The translations under genes were made by a program, and so were the position numbers. From positions 6,014,001 to 6,078,000 of the forward strand of contig NZ_CP029482.1 in the NCBI RefSeq assembly GCF_003151075.1: DNA of 64,000 nt, given 5' to 3'. Source of the stretch: Pseudomonas sp. 31-12 (GTDB lineage Bacteria > Pseudomonadota > Gammaproteobacteria > Pseudomonadales > Pseudomonadaceae). This document shows, one piece after another, positions 26,523 through 34,691 of this stretch. The notes beneath the pieces are model-generated. The model was not told the DNA's origin. It was given only the letters and a program-made list of their open reading frames with translations, and searched no databases. Within the stretch, counting starts at the first letter, position 1; each line of letters begins with the position of its first letter.

Positions 26523-27038
26523 TCAGACGCCGCTGTAACTTGCAGGCAACAAACCCGGCATATCCCGTAGACGCACCCAAGGTTCCTTGCGCCAATGCAG
26601 CAGTCGCAGCGTTCCGCCCGCCCATTCCATCGCCCGCATATGCGGCGCTTGATTCGAAATGGACCCCGCATCTTCCCGCAGCATCGGAACCACGTCGTGT
26701 GTCAGCCAACGTCGTAAATGGCGGTTTTCCGGGCAATAGTGATACACCAACATCGCGTATACGCCCGACTCACTCAGCATCAAGGTCTCTTGCAGGTCAT
26801 CATTTCCGGACAAACACATCAGTTGCTTCTGATCCTCATCAAGCTTGAGTACTTGTCTTCCATTTATGTCCACACCCATCAATCGTCCGATATCGCGGGC
26901 ACAGAACCAGGGCTCTGCGTGCAGCAACAGTGCGCGCAGCTGGATGTGGTGACGGATGAATGTTTTGGGGATGAAGTGAGCTGCGCTCGTAGCTGATTGC
27001 GCAGAGTCTTCGGGGGGATTGGGGGTAACTTTAATCAT
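26523..27038 (-). CDS. Bro-N domain protein, phage antirepressor-like
   Basis: A 171-residue protein. The N-terminal two thirds is a Bro-N domain: LRALLLHAEPWFCARDIGRLMGVDINGRQVLKLDEDQ, then LMLSESGVYAMLVYHYCPENRHLRRWLTHDVVPMLRE. Bro-N occurs in phage antirepressors (Ant) and baculovirus BRO proteins and is linked with DNA binding and repressor inactivation. The ATG at 27038 follows TAGGAA. A folded RNA element resembling C4 antisense RNA lies directly upstream on the same strand, as in phage P1 ant control. The gene is between two copies of the exonuclease gene end, so it was acquired. No repressor gene is adjacent; its target may be elsewhere. Confidence 0.85.
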   Translation of the reverse strand: MIKVTPNPPEDSAQSATSAAHFIPKTFIRHHIQLRALLLHAEPWFCARDIGRLMGVDINGRQVLKLDEDQKQLMCLSGNDDLQETLMLSESGVYAMLVYHYCPENRHLRRWLTHDVVPMLREDAGSISNQAPHMRAMEWAGGTLRLLHWRKEPWVRLRDMPGLLPASYSGV

Positions 27039-27089
27039 GGCGAATTTCCTACTGAAAGTTGGAGCCGCCAGCATCACTTGCAGATGATG

Positions 27090-27171
27090 GGTGGCAGCTA
27101 TGTGCGGGTCTGCAAGACCGAGTCAGTAGACAACCCCGGCAGACCCGAAGGTCTCCCGCACACAGCTACCA
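27090..27171 (-). ncRNA. C4 antisense RNA-like element upstream of the Bro-N gene
   Basis: On the minus strand a long stem pairs GGTAGCTGTGTGCGGG (27170-27155) with CCCGCACATAGCTGCC (27108-27093), with two G-U positions. Inside it is an AGACC-TTCG-GGTCT hairpin with a UUCG tetraloop (27154-27141) and then a CCGGGGTT...CTCGG hairpin, giving a three-way, Y-shaped fold. C4 RNA of phages P1/P7 has this kind of fold, and related RNAs (Rfam C4 family) lie upstream of antirepressor genes. Location and strand fit. The assignment is by pattern memory; a covariance search is needed. Confidence 0.6.
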
Positions 27172-27201
27172 TAAATCGATGGTCGCAAATAAAGCGACGC
27201 G

Positions 27202-27231
27202 ATTATAGGTGTGCCGTTAGGCGTCTACCAA
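27202..27231 (-). promoter_or_regulatory. Promoter for the C4-like RNA and Bro-N gene
   Basis: On the minus strand TTGGTA (27231-27226) and TATAAT (27207-27202) are 18 bases apart, placing a start about 25-30 bases before the C4-like fold. A CCTA-N8-TAGG inverted repeat at 27324-27339 may be a further operator. The rest of the 367 bases between the Bro-N and exonuclease genes holds the C4-like fold and the right direct repeat. Confidence 0.6.
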
Positions 27232-27383
27232 ACTATCGGCGGGCTTGCAGTCCCGGTCGCTGAATTGGCAGCGACGTCCCAGAGGTTATCGATGCCGCAG
27301 GTACGGGGCAAGACGGACAAATTCCTAATATTTGGTAGGAGCAATCATCGAATTTGAGGCGTGGTTAAACACAAGACAACATC

Positions 27384-27430
27384 CCACAGGGGATTTTCGG
27401 TGTTTTCAGAACCCGCGATGGCGCTTGAGG
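27384..27430. repeat. Right direct repeat of the Bro-N insertion
   Basis: Partner of 26351-26397. It covers the last 25 bases of the intact exonuclease gene and 22 bases beyond its stop. Confidence 0.8.
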
Positions 27431-28017
27431 TGTTCGTTGATCTTCGCCGCCGGCACTTTCTGCAGGCTGACCAGCAGATCATGGGACAACTCGCGCAACC
27501 CATGCTTCTGCTGCAGTTCCTGAAGCAGATGCCCCGTCAGGTTGGCCGCCATCTCCGCATCGGCCATGGCCCGGTGAGCCTTGCCGGTGTTGGGCAGGCT
27601 GGCGAAGGTGGTGAGGGTGCCGAGTTTGTGGTTCGGCGCGGCGGGCATCAGGCGGCGGGCGAGCAGCAGCGAGCAGGCGAAGTTCTGCAAGCGGGTGCGC
27701 TTGATGCGGCTGAGTTCGAAGTCCCAGAACTTCTGGTCGAACGCGGCGTTGTGCGCCAGCAGCGGCGTGATGCCGACGAATTCGTTGACCTCGTTCATCA
27801 CCTGCTCGGCCGATGGTGCGGTGCGCAGCATGGCGTTGCTGATGCCAGTGAGTTGTTCGATGAAAGCAGGGACGCGCACGCCGGCGTTCATCAGGCTCTG
27901 GTAACGCTCGACGATGCGCCCCTGTTCAAGGATCACCACGGCAATTTCCGTGGCCCGGCAGCTGCTGCTCGGGGAGATCCCGGTGGTTTCAAAGTCGATG
28001 ACTGCTATGCGTTCCAA
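27406..28017 (-). CDS. 3'-5' exonuclease, DnaQ-like DEDDh family
   Basis: A 203-residue exonuclease. ExoI is IAVIDFETTG with the metal-binding D and E, ExoII is in LLAHNAAFDQKF, and ExoIII is HRAMADAEMAANL with the histidine five residues before the aspartate (DEDDh). It resembles stand-alone epsilon-like exonucleases that trim DNA or RNA 3' ends. It is in one direction with the NYN gene, 22 bases apart. Its 3' end is duplicated on the far side of the Bro-N insertion. Confidence 0.9.
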   Translation of the reverse strand: MERIAVIDFETTGISPSSSCRATEIAVVILEQGRIVERYQSLMNAGVRVPAFIEQLTGISNAMLRTAPSAEQVMNEVNEFVGITPLLAHNAAFDQKFWDFELSRIKRTRLQNFACSLLLARRLMPAAPNHKLGTLTTFASLPNTGKAHRAMADAEMAANLTGHLLQELQQKHGLRELSHDLLVSLQKVPAAKINEHLKRHRGF

Positions 28018-28039
28018 ACCTGTTTCAACTCCGTAAAAA

Positions 28040-28519
28040 TCAATTCTTGAGCAACAACGCGCCTTCGATCGGCACGTAGCGGCTGGCGGCGCGGATCAGC
28101 GAGTTGGCCGTCAGGCCCGGCACGCCGTAGGCCACGGCTTGCACGCCGTGCTTGGTGATGATGCGCTCCAGCAGCATGTCGAAGTCACCGTCGCCGGAGG
28201 CCAGCACCACTTCGTCGACGTGATCGGCGGCGTCCATGATGTCGAGGGTGATGCCCACGTCCCAGTCGCCCTTGGCTGAGCCGTCGCTGCGCTGGATGTA
28301 GGGCTTGAGCTTCACGACGAAGCCGAGGTTGCGCAGGATCTGCTGGAATTGCTGCTGCTTGCTGTCGCCGCGATCGATCGCGTAGGCATAGGCCTCTACG
28401 ATTTCGCCCTGTTTGCTGATATCAGCCCACAACGCGGCGTAGTTGAAGTGGCAACCATAGGCCTGACGCACGGTGTAATAGAGGTTCTGGACATCGGCGA
28501 ACACTGCGATTTTTTTCAC
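28040..28519 (-). CDS. NYN domain protein (LabA/DUF88 family)
   Basis: A 159-residue protein with a PIN-like NYN nuclease domain. The acidic residues are in FADVQNLYYTVR at the N-terminus, KGDWDVGITLDIM in the middle and VLASGDGDFDMLLE, the usual NYN trio. It may be a ribonuclease. The GTG start at 28519 follows AGAGGA by seven bases and gives the standard VKKIAVFADVQN start. It is first in an operon with the DnaQ-like exonuclease gene, which suggests joint action on RNA. Confidence 0.88.
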   Translation of the reverse strand: MKKIAVFADVQNLYYTVRQAYGCHFNYAALWADISKQGEIVEAYAYAIDRGDSKQQQFQQILRNLGFVVKLKPYIQRSDGSAKGDWDVGITLDIMDAADHVDEVVLASGDGDFDMLLERIITKHGVQAVAYGVPGLTANSLIRAASRYVPIEGALLLKN

Positions 28520-28655
28520 CGTGCATCCTCTTTGGCGCCGTTGCGCGCAGGCTGGGTCAGGCACCAGGCCCGAAAAGTGGCCCAGTATGCCAGCCTGAAG
28601 GATTGTTCCGCGAATAATCGGCCCGAAGCATCTTGGAGCCTCGGACGAATGGCAA

Positions 28656-28748
28656 CCTGTGGCGAGGGAGCTTGCTCCCGCTGGGTCGCGCAGCGGCCCC
28701 AAGAAGGACTGCTGCGCAGCCCAGCGGGAGCAAGCTCCCTCGCCACGG
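28656..28748. repeat. REP pair (GTGGCGAGGGAGCTTG family), inverted
   Basis: CTGTGGCGAGGGAGCTTGCTCCCGCTGG is mirrored 50 bases further by CCAGCGGGAGCAAGCTCCCTCGCCACGG, with CTGCTGCGCAG palindromes inside. Confidence 0.85.
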
Positions 28749-28775
28749 GTTCAGTGTTACACCTGTAACGTTGAA

Positions 28776-29534
28776 TCAGACGAAGGAATCGTCGTCGCCG
28801 CCAAAGAACGACGAGCTGTCATCGCTGTAGTCGGCGTCGGTAAAGCCGCCCTGATCACTGGAGTTGTCAGCCACACGCTGATCGTCGCCCGAGCCGTTGT
28901 CACCGCTCTGATCGTTGACCTGGGCCGGCTCTTCCTTGATGACTTCGACAATTTCCTGAGGTTGCTGATTGCTGTGGAACAGGCTGCTGATGCCTTGCGC
29001 CAGCATCACGCCACCGGCCACGCCAGCCGCGGTTTTCAGGGCGCCGCCAAGGAAACCACTGCCAATCCCAGGGGCTTGCTGCTGCGGCGCGTAATTCTGC
29101 TGCGGCGGTGCAGCGCCGAAGTTCTGTTGCGGTGGCTGCGAGTTGAACGACGGCCGCCCCGGCTCACGCCATCCACCATTGGAGGACGGCGCGCTTTGCG
29201 TCGATGCAGGCTGCGGATCACGGGAACCGCCACCAAAGATGCTCGACAGAAAACCACCGCTGGCGGGCGCCGACGGCTGAGTCTTGGCCGATTGCAGCTC
29301 GGCCTGCAATTGCTGGACTTGCTGAGTGAGTTGCTTGTTCTGTGCGTCGAGGCTTTTGAGGGCGGCCTCTTGAACCAGAATTGCCTGGGTCATGAAATAA
29401 CCTGCCGCCGGTTGGCGAGTCAGGTGTTCCTTGATCCGCGCCTCGGCCTGGGCGTCGCGCGGGGCTGAGTCCGTTTCGGCCTGTTGCAGCCGGGAAAACA
29501 GTCCATCGATCAGGGTTTGTTCTTCGCTGTTCAT
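28776..29534 (-). CDS. DUF2076 protein
   Basis: A 252-residue protein. It starts with MNSEEQTLIDGLFSRLQQAE and has a helical, probably coiled-coil part to about residue 80 (QNKQLTQQVQQLQAELQ). A glutamine-, proline- and asparagine-rich stretch follows, with repeated QQNY/QQNF units, then GSGFLGGALKTAAGVAGGVMLAQGISSLF, a hydrophobic segment. The tail is very acidic and serine-rich (about 60 residues). This is the DUF2076 layout (predicted ligand-binding periplasmic or membrane-associated protein). Function unknown. Confidence 0.85.
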   Translation of the reverse strand: MNSEEQTLIDGLFSRLQQAETDSAPRDAQAEARIKEHLTRQPAAGYFMTQAILVQEAALKSLDAQNKQLTQQVQQLQAELQSAKTQPSAPASGGFLSSIFGGGSRDPQPASTQSAPSSNGGWREPGRPSFNSQPPQQNFGAAPPQQNYAPQQQAPGIGSGFLGGALKTAAGVAGGVMLAQGISSLFHSNQQPQEIVEVIKEEPAQVNDQSGDNGSGDDQRVADNSSDQGGFTDADYSDDSSSFFGGDDDSFV

Positions 29535-29711
29535 GGCGACCTCGTAGATTGCCGGGAATATCGTTGCCCTCGTCCACTGTGGATAAGGTGCTCTCCAGTA
29601 ATGGGGCTGATACAGGATGTTTCAATGACCTTTACCGAACGTTTACGTTTGCGCCCCAAAGGGCTTCATCGGTTAAAGTGGGCCACTGCTTTCAACCTGC
29701 GATACCGACTG

Positions 29712-30386
29712 ATGAATTCGTTCGATGTACTGCGTGACTCTCTGTATTTCTTCAAGCGCAATCTGGGCCAGATTGTGCGGTTGTGCCTGCCGCTGGTGAT
29801 CTTCGAAGCGCTGCTGCAACAAGTGGTTGATCGCTCCACCGAGCCGGACAGTTTCCCCGGCATCAGCGTGATGGTCGGCTTGCTGGTCTATCCGCTGTAC
29901 ACCGCCGCATTGATCCTGTTTCTGGATGCCCGCAGCCGTGGCGAATCGCCAAGCACCCGCGAGCTGCTGTCGAGGTCGGCGTACCTGTGGCCGCGCTTCG
30001 CCCTGCTCACCGCCCTCAACACCTTGCTGATCCTGATCGGCCTGTCGCTGTATTTCCTGCCGGGCATCTGGCTGATGGTGACCCTGGCGTTTGGCGAATA
30101 CTTGCTGGTGCTGCGCGGCCTGGCCCCGTTGGCGGCGATGAAGGAAAGCTTGCGCCTGACCCGCGGCCATTTCCTGCGCATCCTGGTGTGCATCCTGTGT
30201 GTGATGGGCCCGTTGTGGGTGCTCAGGGGCGCAACCCTCGCGATTTACCCGGAGCCGCAGAACCCGGTCATTTCGCTGCTGATCGACAGCGCGCACAGCT
30301 TCTTGCAACTGTTCACCAGCGTGGTGGTGTTCCGGTTGTTCATGCTGATTGCCGATGCGCCCGAGAAAATTGATCGACCGCTCTGA
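29712..30386 (+). CDS. Six-helix inner-membrane protein, YciC-like
   Basis: A 224-residue membrane protein with about six hydrophobic segments. It begins MNSFDVLRDSLYFFKRNLGQIVRLCLPLVI and contains ESLRLTRGHFLRILVCIL, patterns found in YciC/glycerophosphoryl diester phosphodiesterase membrane-domain proteins. The function is not known. It is followed by a short stem with a T-run and then the endonuclease/phosphatase gene in the same direction, 67 bases away. Confidence 0.75.
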   Translation: MNSFDVLRDSLYFFKRNLGQIVRLCLPLVIFEALLQQVVDRSTEPDSFPGISVMVGLLVYPLYTAALILFLDARSRGESPSTRELLSRSAYLWPRFALLTALNTLLILIGLSLYFLPGIWLMVTLAFGEYLLVLRGLAPLAAMKESLRLTRGHFLRILVCILCVMGPLWVLRGATLAIYPEPQNPVISLLIDSAHSFLQLFTSVVVFRLFMLIADAPEKIDRPL

Positions 30387-30399
30387 CCCATGGGCTTAA

Positions 30400-30432
30400 G
30401 CCCGACGCTCGGTTATGCTCGGGCTCATCTTT
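30400..30432 (+). terminator. Possible terminator between the YciC-like and EEP genes
   Basis: AGCCCGA...TCGGGCT with a loop of about 14 bases is followed by CATCTTTTG. The stem is short and the loop long, so it is a weak candidate. Confidence 0.4.
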
Positions 30433-30453
30433 TGTAACGCTATAAGCCGAGCC

Positions 30454-31533
30454 ATGACCCGTCTACTGCGCTACACCCTGCTGGGCCTGCTGATCGCGGC
30501 AGGCCTGATTGCCTTACTCATCTACAACCTGACCTGGCGTCCCGAAGCCAAGGAAGCGTTACCGGTCAGCTGCAGCACTCAGGCGCCCACGCTGGTACCC
30601 GGCCAAGCGCTGAAAGTGATGACCTGGAACGTCCAGTACCTGGCGGGTAAACGCTACGTGTTCTGGAATGACCTGGCGCAAGGCGACGACGAAAGCCCCA
30701 CCGCCGAAGACATGGCCTTCAGCCTCGATGAAGTGGCGCGGGTGATTCGCGACGAGCAACCGGACGTGGTGCTGTTGCAGGAACTGGATGACAACGCCAA
30801 GGCCACCGATTACCAGAACCAGTTCAAACTGCTTCAGGAACGGGTCGCCGACCTTTATCCGTGCAGCGCTCACGCCTTCGATTGGAAAGCCGACTTCGTA
30901 CCACAGCCGCACATCTTCGGCAGCGTCGGCCGGCAACTGGCAACCCTCAGCCGTTTCCAGATCGAACACGCCGAGCGCCTGCAATTGCCGGTCGCGCCGG
31001 CCAACATCATCAGCCGCCAGTTCAAACCGAAAAACGCCTTGCTGGTGACTTACCTGCGGTTGAACGACGGCGGGCAGATCGCGGTGCTCAATACCCATCT
31101 GGACCGCGTCATCCAGCCTGATGAAACCCTGCAAGCCCAGGTAACCGCCGTAACCAAGGTGCTCGACAAGTTTGAAAGCCGGGGCACCCCGTGGCTGATC
31201 GGCGGCGACTTCAACCTGTTGCCCCTGGGCCAGTATCGACGCCTGCCCGAAGAACAACGCACGCCCTACTCCGCCGACAGCGCGCTGCATGTGCTGTGGG
31301 ACAAATACCCGATGATCCCGACCAACAACGAAGCGAGCGGTGTTGATCGGGCACGGTGGCTGACCCACTACCCGAACGATCCAGGCTTGAACGGCCCGGA
31401 CCGGACGGTGGATTACCTTTTCTACAGCCCGCGGATCAAACGGGTCGAGGCCATGGTGAGGCAGGACGATACCTTGCGGATCTCCGATCATTTGCCGGTG
31501 ATTGCGCGGTTCCTACTGCCTGCGGTCCCCTAG
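30454..31533 (+). CDS. Membrane-anchored endonuclease/exonuclease/phosphatase family protein
   Basis: A 359-residue protein. An N-terminal membrane anchor (LLGLLIAAGLIALLIYNLTW, about 8-27) is followed by the EEP fold: VMTWNVQYL, VVLLQELDDNAK with the metal-binding glutamate, VLNTHLDRV, LIGGDFNLLP and the C-terminal TVDYLFYSP...SDHLPV with the catalytic histidine. Members cleave DNA, RNA, phosphoinositides or sphingomyelin; the target is not clear here. The catalytic part is probably periplasmic. Confidence 0.87.
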   Translation: MTRLLRYTLLGLLIAAGLIALLIYNLTWRPEAKEALPVSCSTQAPTLVPGQALKVMTWNVQYLAGKRYVFWNDLAQGDDESPTAEDMAFSLDEVARVIRDEQPDVVLLQELDDNAKATDYQNQFKLLQERVADLYPCSAHAFDWKADFVPQPHIFGSVGRQLATLSRFQIEHAERLQLPVAPANIISRQFKPKNALLVTYLRLNDGGQIAVLNTHLDRVIQPDETLQAQVTAVTKVLDKFESRGTPWLIGGDFNLLPLGQYRRLPEEQRTPYSADSALHVLWDKYPMIPTNNEASGVDRARWLTHYPNDPGLNGPDRTVDYLFYSPRIKRVEAMVRQDDTLRISDHLPVIARFLLPAVP

Positions 31534-31551
31534 AGCCGGGTCAACGCAGAA

Positions 31552-31647
31552 CCTGTGGGAGCGAGCCTGCTCGCGATGGCGTAGTGTCAGTCGACATCAT
31601 TGTTGAATGATCAATCGCAATCGCGAGCAGGCTCGCTCCCACAGGGG
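31552..31647. repeat. REP pair (GTGGGAGCGAGCCTG variant), inverted
   Basis: Inverted copies of CCTGTGGGAGCGAGCCTGCTCGCGA flank about 45 bases, between the converging EEP and ABC ATPase genes. Confidence 0.85.
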
Positions 31648-31671
31648 ATTTGGGCATGACGGGAAATCGGC

Positions 31672-32508
31672 TCAATGAACCTCCTCCAGATCGTCATGCA
31701 ATAGCCCGAAGATTTTGCGCTTCATCTCGATAAACGAACGTTCCATGACCATGTCCAAGGTCCGTGGGCGTTCGATCGGCACGTCCAGAATCTGCTTGAT
31801 CCGCCCAGGCCTGGCGCCCATCACGTAGACCCGATCCCCCAGCAAAATCGCCTCGTCGATATCGTGAGTCACGAACAACACGGTCTTCTTGCTGTTGCCC
31901 CAGACCCGTAACAACAGCTGCTGCATTTGCAGGCGCGTCTGGCTGTCGAGCGCGCCGAACGGCTCATCCATCAGCAGGATCTGCGGGTCGTTGGCCAGCG
32001 CCCGAGCGATGGCGACGCGCTGCATCATGCCGCCGGACAACTGCTTGGCGTAGTTGTCGGCGAACCCGGTCAGGCCCACTTCATTGACGTAGTAATCGAC
32101 GATCTCCTTGCGCTGAGCCGCCGCCATGCCGCGCCGCTTGAGGCCGAACTCGACGTTCTGCCGCACGGTCAGCCACGGGAACAACGTATAGCTCTGGAAC
32201 ACCATGCCGCGATCTGCGCCGGGCCCTTGCACTTGCTGGCCGCCGACGTAGATTTCGCCTTCGGTTGGCTCATTCAGACCCGCCGTGAGGTACAGCAAAC
32301 TCGACTTGCCGCAGCCCGACGGCCCGACCAGCACGGCAAATTGTTGATCCGGCACTTCGAACGACACCTGCTCCAGCGCGGTGAACATGCCGCCGTCAGG
32401 CTTCTGATAGCGCAGGCTGACCTTGTCCACTTGCAGCCGTGGCGCGGCCTGCACCGGGGCGGCCGTGGGTGTGACGAAACGCGGGTTGACGGCGCTTACT
32501 GAGCCCAT
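31672..32508 (-). CDS. ABC transporter ATPase, nitrate/sulfonate/taurine type
   Basis: A 278-residue ATPase of the TauB/SsuB/NrtD branch. Walker A is GPSGCGKSS, the Q-loop is MVFQSYTLFPWLTVRQNVEFGL, the signature is LSGGMMQRV and Walker B is ILLMDEPFGALD, with the switch histidine in VTHDIDEA. The ATG at 32508 overlaps the permease 3' end by 13 bases. It powers the importer made with the next two genes (permease and binding protein) in the same operon, in which it is last. Confidence 0.92.
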   Translation of the reverse strand: MGSVSAVNPRFVTPTAAPVQAAPRLQVDKVSLRYQKPDGGMFTALEQVSFEVPDQQFAVLVGPSGCGKSSLLYLTAGLNEPTEGEIYVGGQQVQGPGADRGMVFQSYTLFPWLTVRQNVEFGLKRRGMAAAQRKEIVDYYVNEVGLTGFADNYAKQLSGGMMQRVAIARALANDPQILLMDEPFGALDSQTRLQMQQLLLRVWGNSKKTVLFVTHDIDEAILLGDRVYVMGARPGRIKQILDVPIERPRTLDMVMERSFIEMKRKIFGLLHDDLEEVH

Positions 32509-33299
32509 GCGGCAATCCTCAGACGTAGGAAACGGAACAGTTGATCGGTGACCAGGCCCAGCAGGCCGATGATCGCGATGGCCAGGAAAATCACATCCAC
32601 TTGAAAACCGCGCATGGCTTTCAGGCTCAAGTAACCCAAACCACTGGACGCGGCGACCAGCTCGGCGACCACCAGATAGGTCCACGCCCAGCCCATGGTC
32701 ACGCGCAAGGTATCGAGCACACCCGGCAACGACGCCGGGGCGATCACGTGCAGCACCGCATCGCGGCGGGTCGAACCCAAGGTGTAGGACGCGTTGATCA
32801 GGTCCTTGGAGATGCCCTTGGACACGTCCGCAATCATCACCAGTTGCTGGAAAAACACGCCGAAGATGATCACCGACACCCGCTGTTCCAGACCGATGCC
32901 GATCCACAGAATGAACAGCGGCACGAACGAGGTCACCGGCAGGTAGCGGATGAAATTGACCATCGGCTCAAGGAACGCCTGGACGATACGGAAGCTGCCC
33001 ATCAGCAACCCCAACGGCACGGCCACCAGCGACGAGACAATGAAACCGACCATCACCACTTCGAGACTGGCCCACACATGCAGGCCAAGGGTGCCGTCGC
33101 GGCTCAGGCGCACGGCGGCCTCGGCCACCGCGCCCGGTGTCGGCAGGAACATGCCCGGCACCACGCCGCCGTAAGACAACCCGGCCCACAGGCCGATCAA
33201 CAACACCCAGGCCAGGCCGCTCGCGCCCCAGATCACCTGCACCGGCAATCCGGTCTTGGGCGTGATGCAGCGGCTCAACCATGAATTGCGCTTGAACAT
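32496..33299 (-). CDS. ABC transporter permease, nitrate/sulfonate/taurine type
   Basis: A 267-residue inner-membrane permease with six or seven helices. The cytoplasmic coupling loop is ISKDLINASYTLGSTRRDAVLHVIAPASLPGVLDTLRV, and VNFIRYLPVTSFVPLFILWIG is also typical of TauC/SsuC. It would form a homodimer. It overlaps the ATPase gene, and the binding-protein gene ends nine bases before it. The substrate is set by the binding protein. Confidence 0.9.
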   Translation of the reverse strand: MFKRNSWLSRCITPKTGLPVQVIWGASGLAWVLLIGLWAGLSYGGVVPGMFLPTPGAVAEAAVRLSRDGTLGLHVWASLEVVMVGFIVSSLVAVPLGLLMGSFRIVQAFLEPMVNFIRYLPVTSFVPLFILWIGIGLEQRVSVIIFGVFFQQLVMIADVSKGISKDLINASYTLGSTRRDAVLHVIAPASLPGVLDTLRVTMGWAWTYLVVAELVAASSGLGYLSLKAMRGFQVDVIFLAIAIIGLLGLVTDQLFRFLRLRIAAWAQ

Positions 33300-33308
33300 G
33301 CGGACCTC

Positions 33309-34295
33309 CTACAGCGGGCTGACGAAGCGGTTGTCGATCAGGTCGTCATTGCTGACGTTGTAGGGTTTGCCCTGCAATTCGCTGGCGGTCTCATTGGCCA
33401 GTTTGATCAGCGGTTCGCTGTCGCCCGGCTTGCCCGGTGAACCGAGGAGTTTCTCGCTCATGGCCTGATCGTAGAAACGCACGCCCTTCGCGGCGGCGGC
33501 CAGCTCCTTCGGATCGGCAAGGTAACCGCCGACGCCTTTGGCCATGATTTTGTAGGCCTCTTCCGGATGGTCCTTGGTGTACTGCACCGCTTTGTACAGA
33601 CCGGCGACCAACGCCTTGACGTCTTCCGGTTGTTTTTCGATGACGGTGCAGTTGAGCGCGACCACATCGACAATCACGCCAGGCGTGCTGCTGCTGTCGA
33701 TCAGCACCTTGCCTTGTTGCTTGTTGCGGACCATCGACAGGTGCGGCTCCCAGGTCACGGCGGCCGGTACACGACCGGCGATGAACGCGGTGGCGGCATC
33801 GTCAGCCGTCATGTTCTGCACGGTAATGTCGCTCATGCTCATGCCGTGTTTTTTCAGCAAGTACGACAGCCAGAACTGCGAGGTCGACCCTTCGTTCACC
33901 GCCACCGCCTTGCCTTTCAGCTCTTGCAGACTCTTGATGTCCTTGCCCACCAGAACACCGTCGCCACCATGGCTGTCATCGAGTGCGGCTACGGCTTTGA
34001 AGCAGAATTGCGGGCGGTACTTGAGCACTTCGTCGATGGTCGACGCCGAGCCCGACAACTCGCCAGACGCCTGCGCAGCCATGTACATCGAAGCTTCCTC
34101 GACGACGGGCAATTCGACGGTCAAACCGCCTTCCTTGAAGTAGCCAAGGTCCCGAGCGAGATAGAGGGTGCCGTAGCCGACCCACGTGGTGTGGCCGATG
34201 GACAGGGTGCCGGCCTGGGCGCTGGTGGCGACCGTCGCGGCGATGGCGGTGACCGCCAGTGGATGAGCGACGCGGTTAAGCAAGGACTTGATCAT
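33309..34295 (-). CDS. ABC transporter periplasmic binding protein, NrtA/SsuA/TauA family
   Basis: A 328-residue binding protein with a signal peptide (AVTAIAATVATSAQA) and the NMT1/SsuA-like fold: LSIGHTTWVGYGTLYLARDLGYFKEGGL, VEEASMYMAAQASGELSGSASTIDEVLKY and AVTWEPHLSMV. The ATG at 34295 follows GGGAGTG. The ligand is not evident. The neighbouring polyamine-type aminotransferase and aldehyde dehydrogenase point to an amine or amino acid, possibly an aminosulfonate. It is first in the three-gene importer operon. Confidence 0.9.
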   Translation of the reverse strand: MIKSLLNRVAHPLAVTAIAATVATSAQAGTLSIGHTTWVGYGTLYLARDLGYFKEGGLTVELPVVEEASMYMAAQASGELSGSASTIDEVLKYRPQFCFKAVAALDDSHGGDGVLVGKDIKSLQELKGKAVAVNEGSTSQFWLSYLLKKHGMSMSDITVQNMTADDAATAFIAGRVPAAVTWEPHLSMVRNKQQGKVLIDSSSTPGVIVDVVALNCTVIEKQPEDVKALVAGLYKAVQYTKDHPEEAYKIMAKGVGGYLADPKELAAAAKGVRFYDQAMSEKLLGSPGKPGDSEPLIKLANETASELQGKPYNVSNDDLIDNRFVSPL

Positions 34296-34437
34296 GGAGC
34301 ACTCCCAAAGCTGTTGATTTAGTTTTGTCATGGGCAGTACGGCCAGCGGCCTCGGATTAGCTGTCACCTGCGGTCTCTGGTGGACCTCTTGATGGGCAGC
34401 ATTCGGCGGACTGGCGAGGTCGATGTTGGACCAGGGG

Positions 34438-34493
34438 CGGGAATAGGAAAATCAGGAAATATGTCGTTGGGAATGATGAAAAAACTGGGTAGC
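34438..34493 (-). promoter_or_regulatory. Shared upstream element of the importer operon (copy 1)
   Basis: A 56-base stretch about 140-200 bases upstream of the binding-protein start matches 37637-37692 at about 39 positions by eye, with no gap. The core GCTACCCAGTTTTTTCAT (minus strand) differs at one base. The copy 2 stretch lies upstream of the aldehyde dehydrogenase. Probably a common regulator site. The rest of the 396 bases between the binding-protein and aminotransferase genes holds a REP pair and no gene that I can see. Confidence 0.5.
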
Positions 34494-34574
34494 GTGCGCC
34501 GTAAAAGGGCGGGATTTGCGGGGGTGCACGGCGTGGGTGCAAAAGCTGAAATGAGTGTCGAATGGGAGAAAGCA

Positions 34575-34664
34575 ATCGCGGGCAAGCCCGCTCCCACAGG
34601 TTATGTGTCATGCCTGAATCTTGAGGCCGACACAAATCCCTGTGGGAGCGGGCTTGCCCGCGAT
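34575..34664. repeat. REP pair (GTGGGAGCGGGCTTG family), inverted
   Basis: Inverted copies of ATCGCGGGCAAGCCCGCTCC flank about 35 bases, downstream of the aminotransferase stop. Confidence 0.85.
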
Positions 34665-34691
34665 TAAGGTCCGAAGGACCTTCCGGTAATG

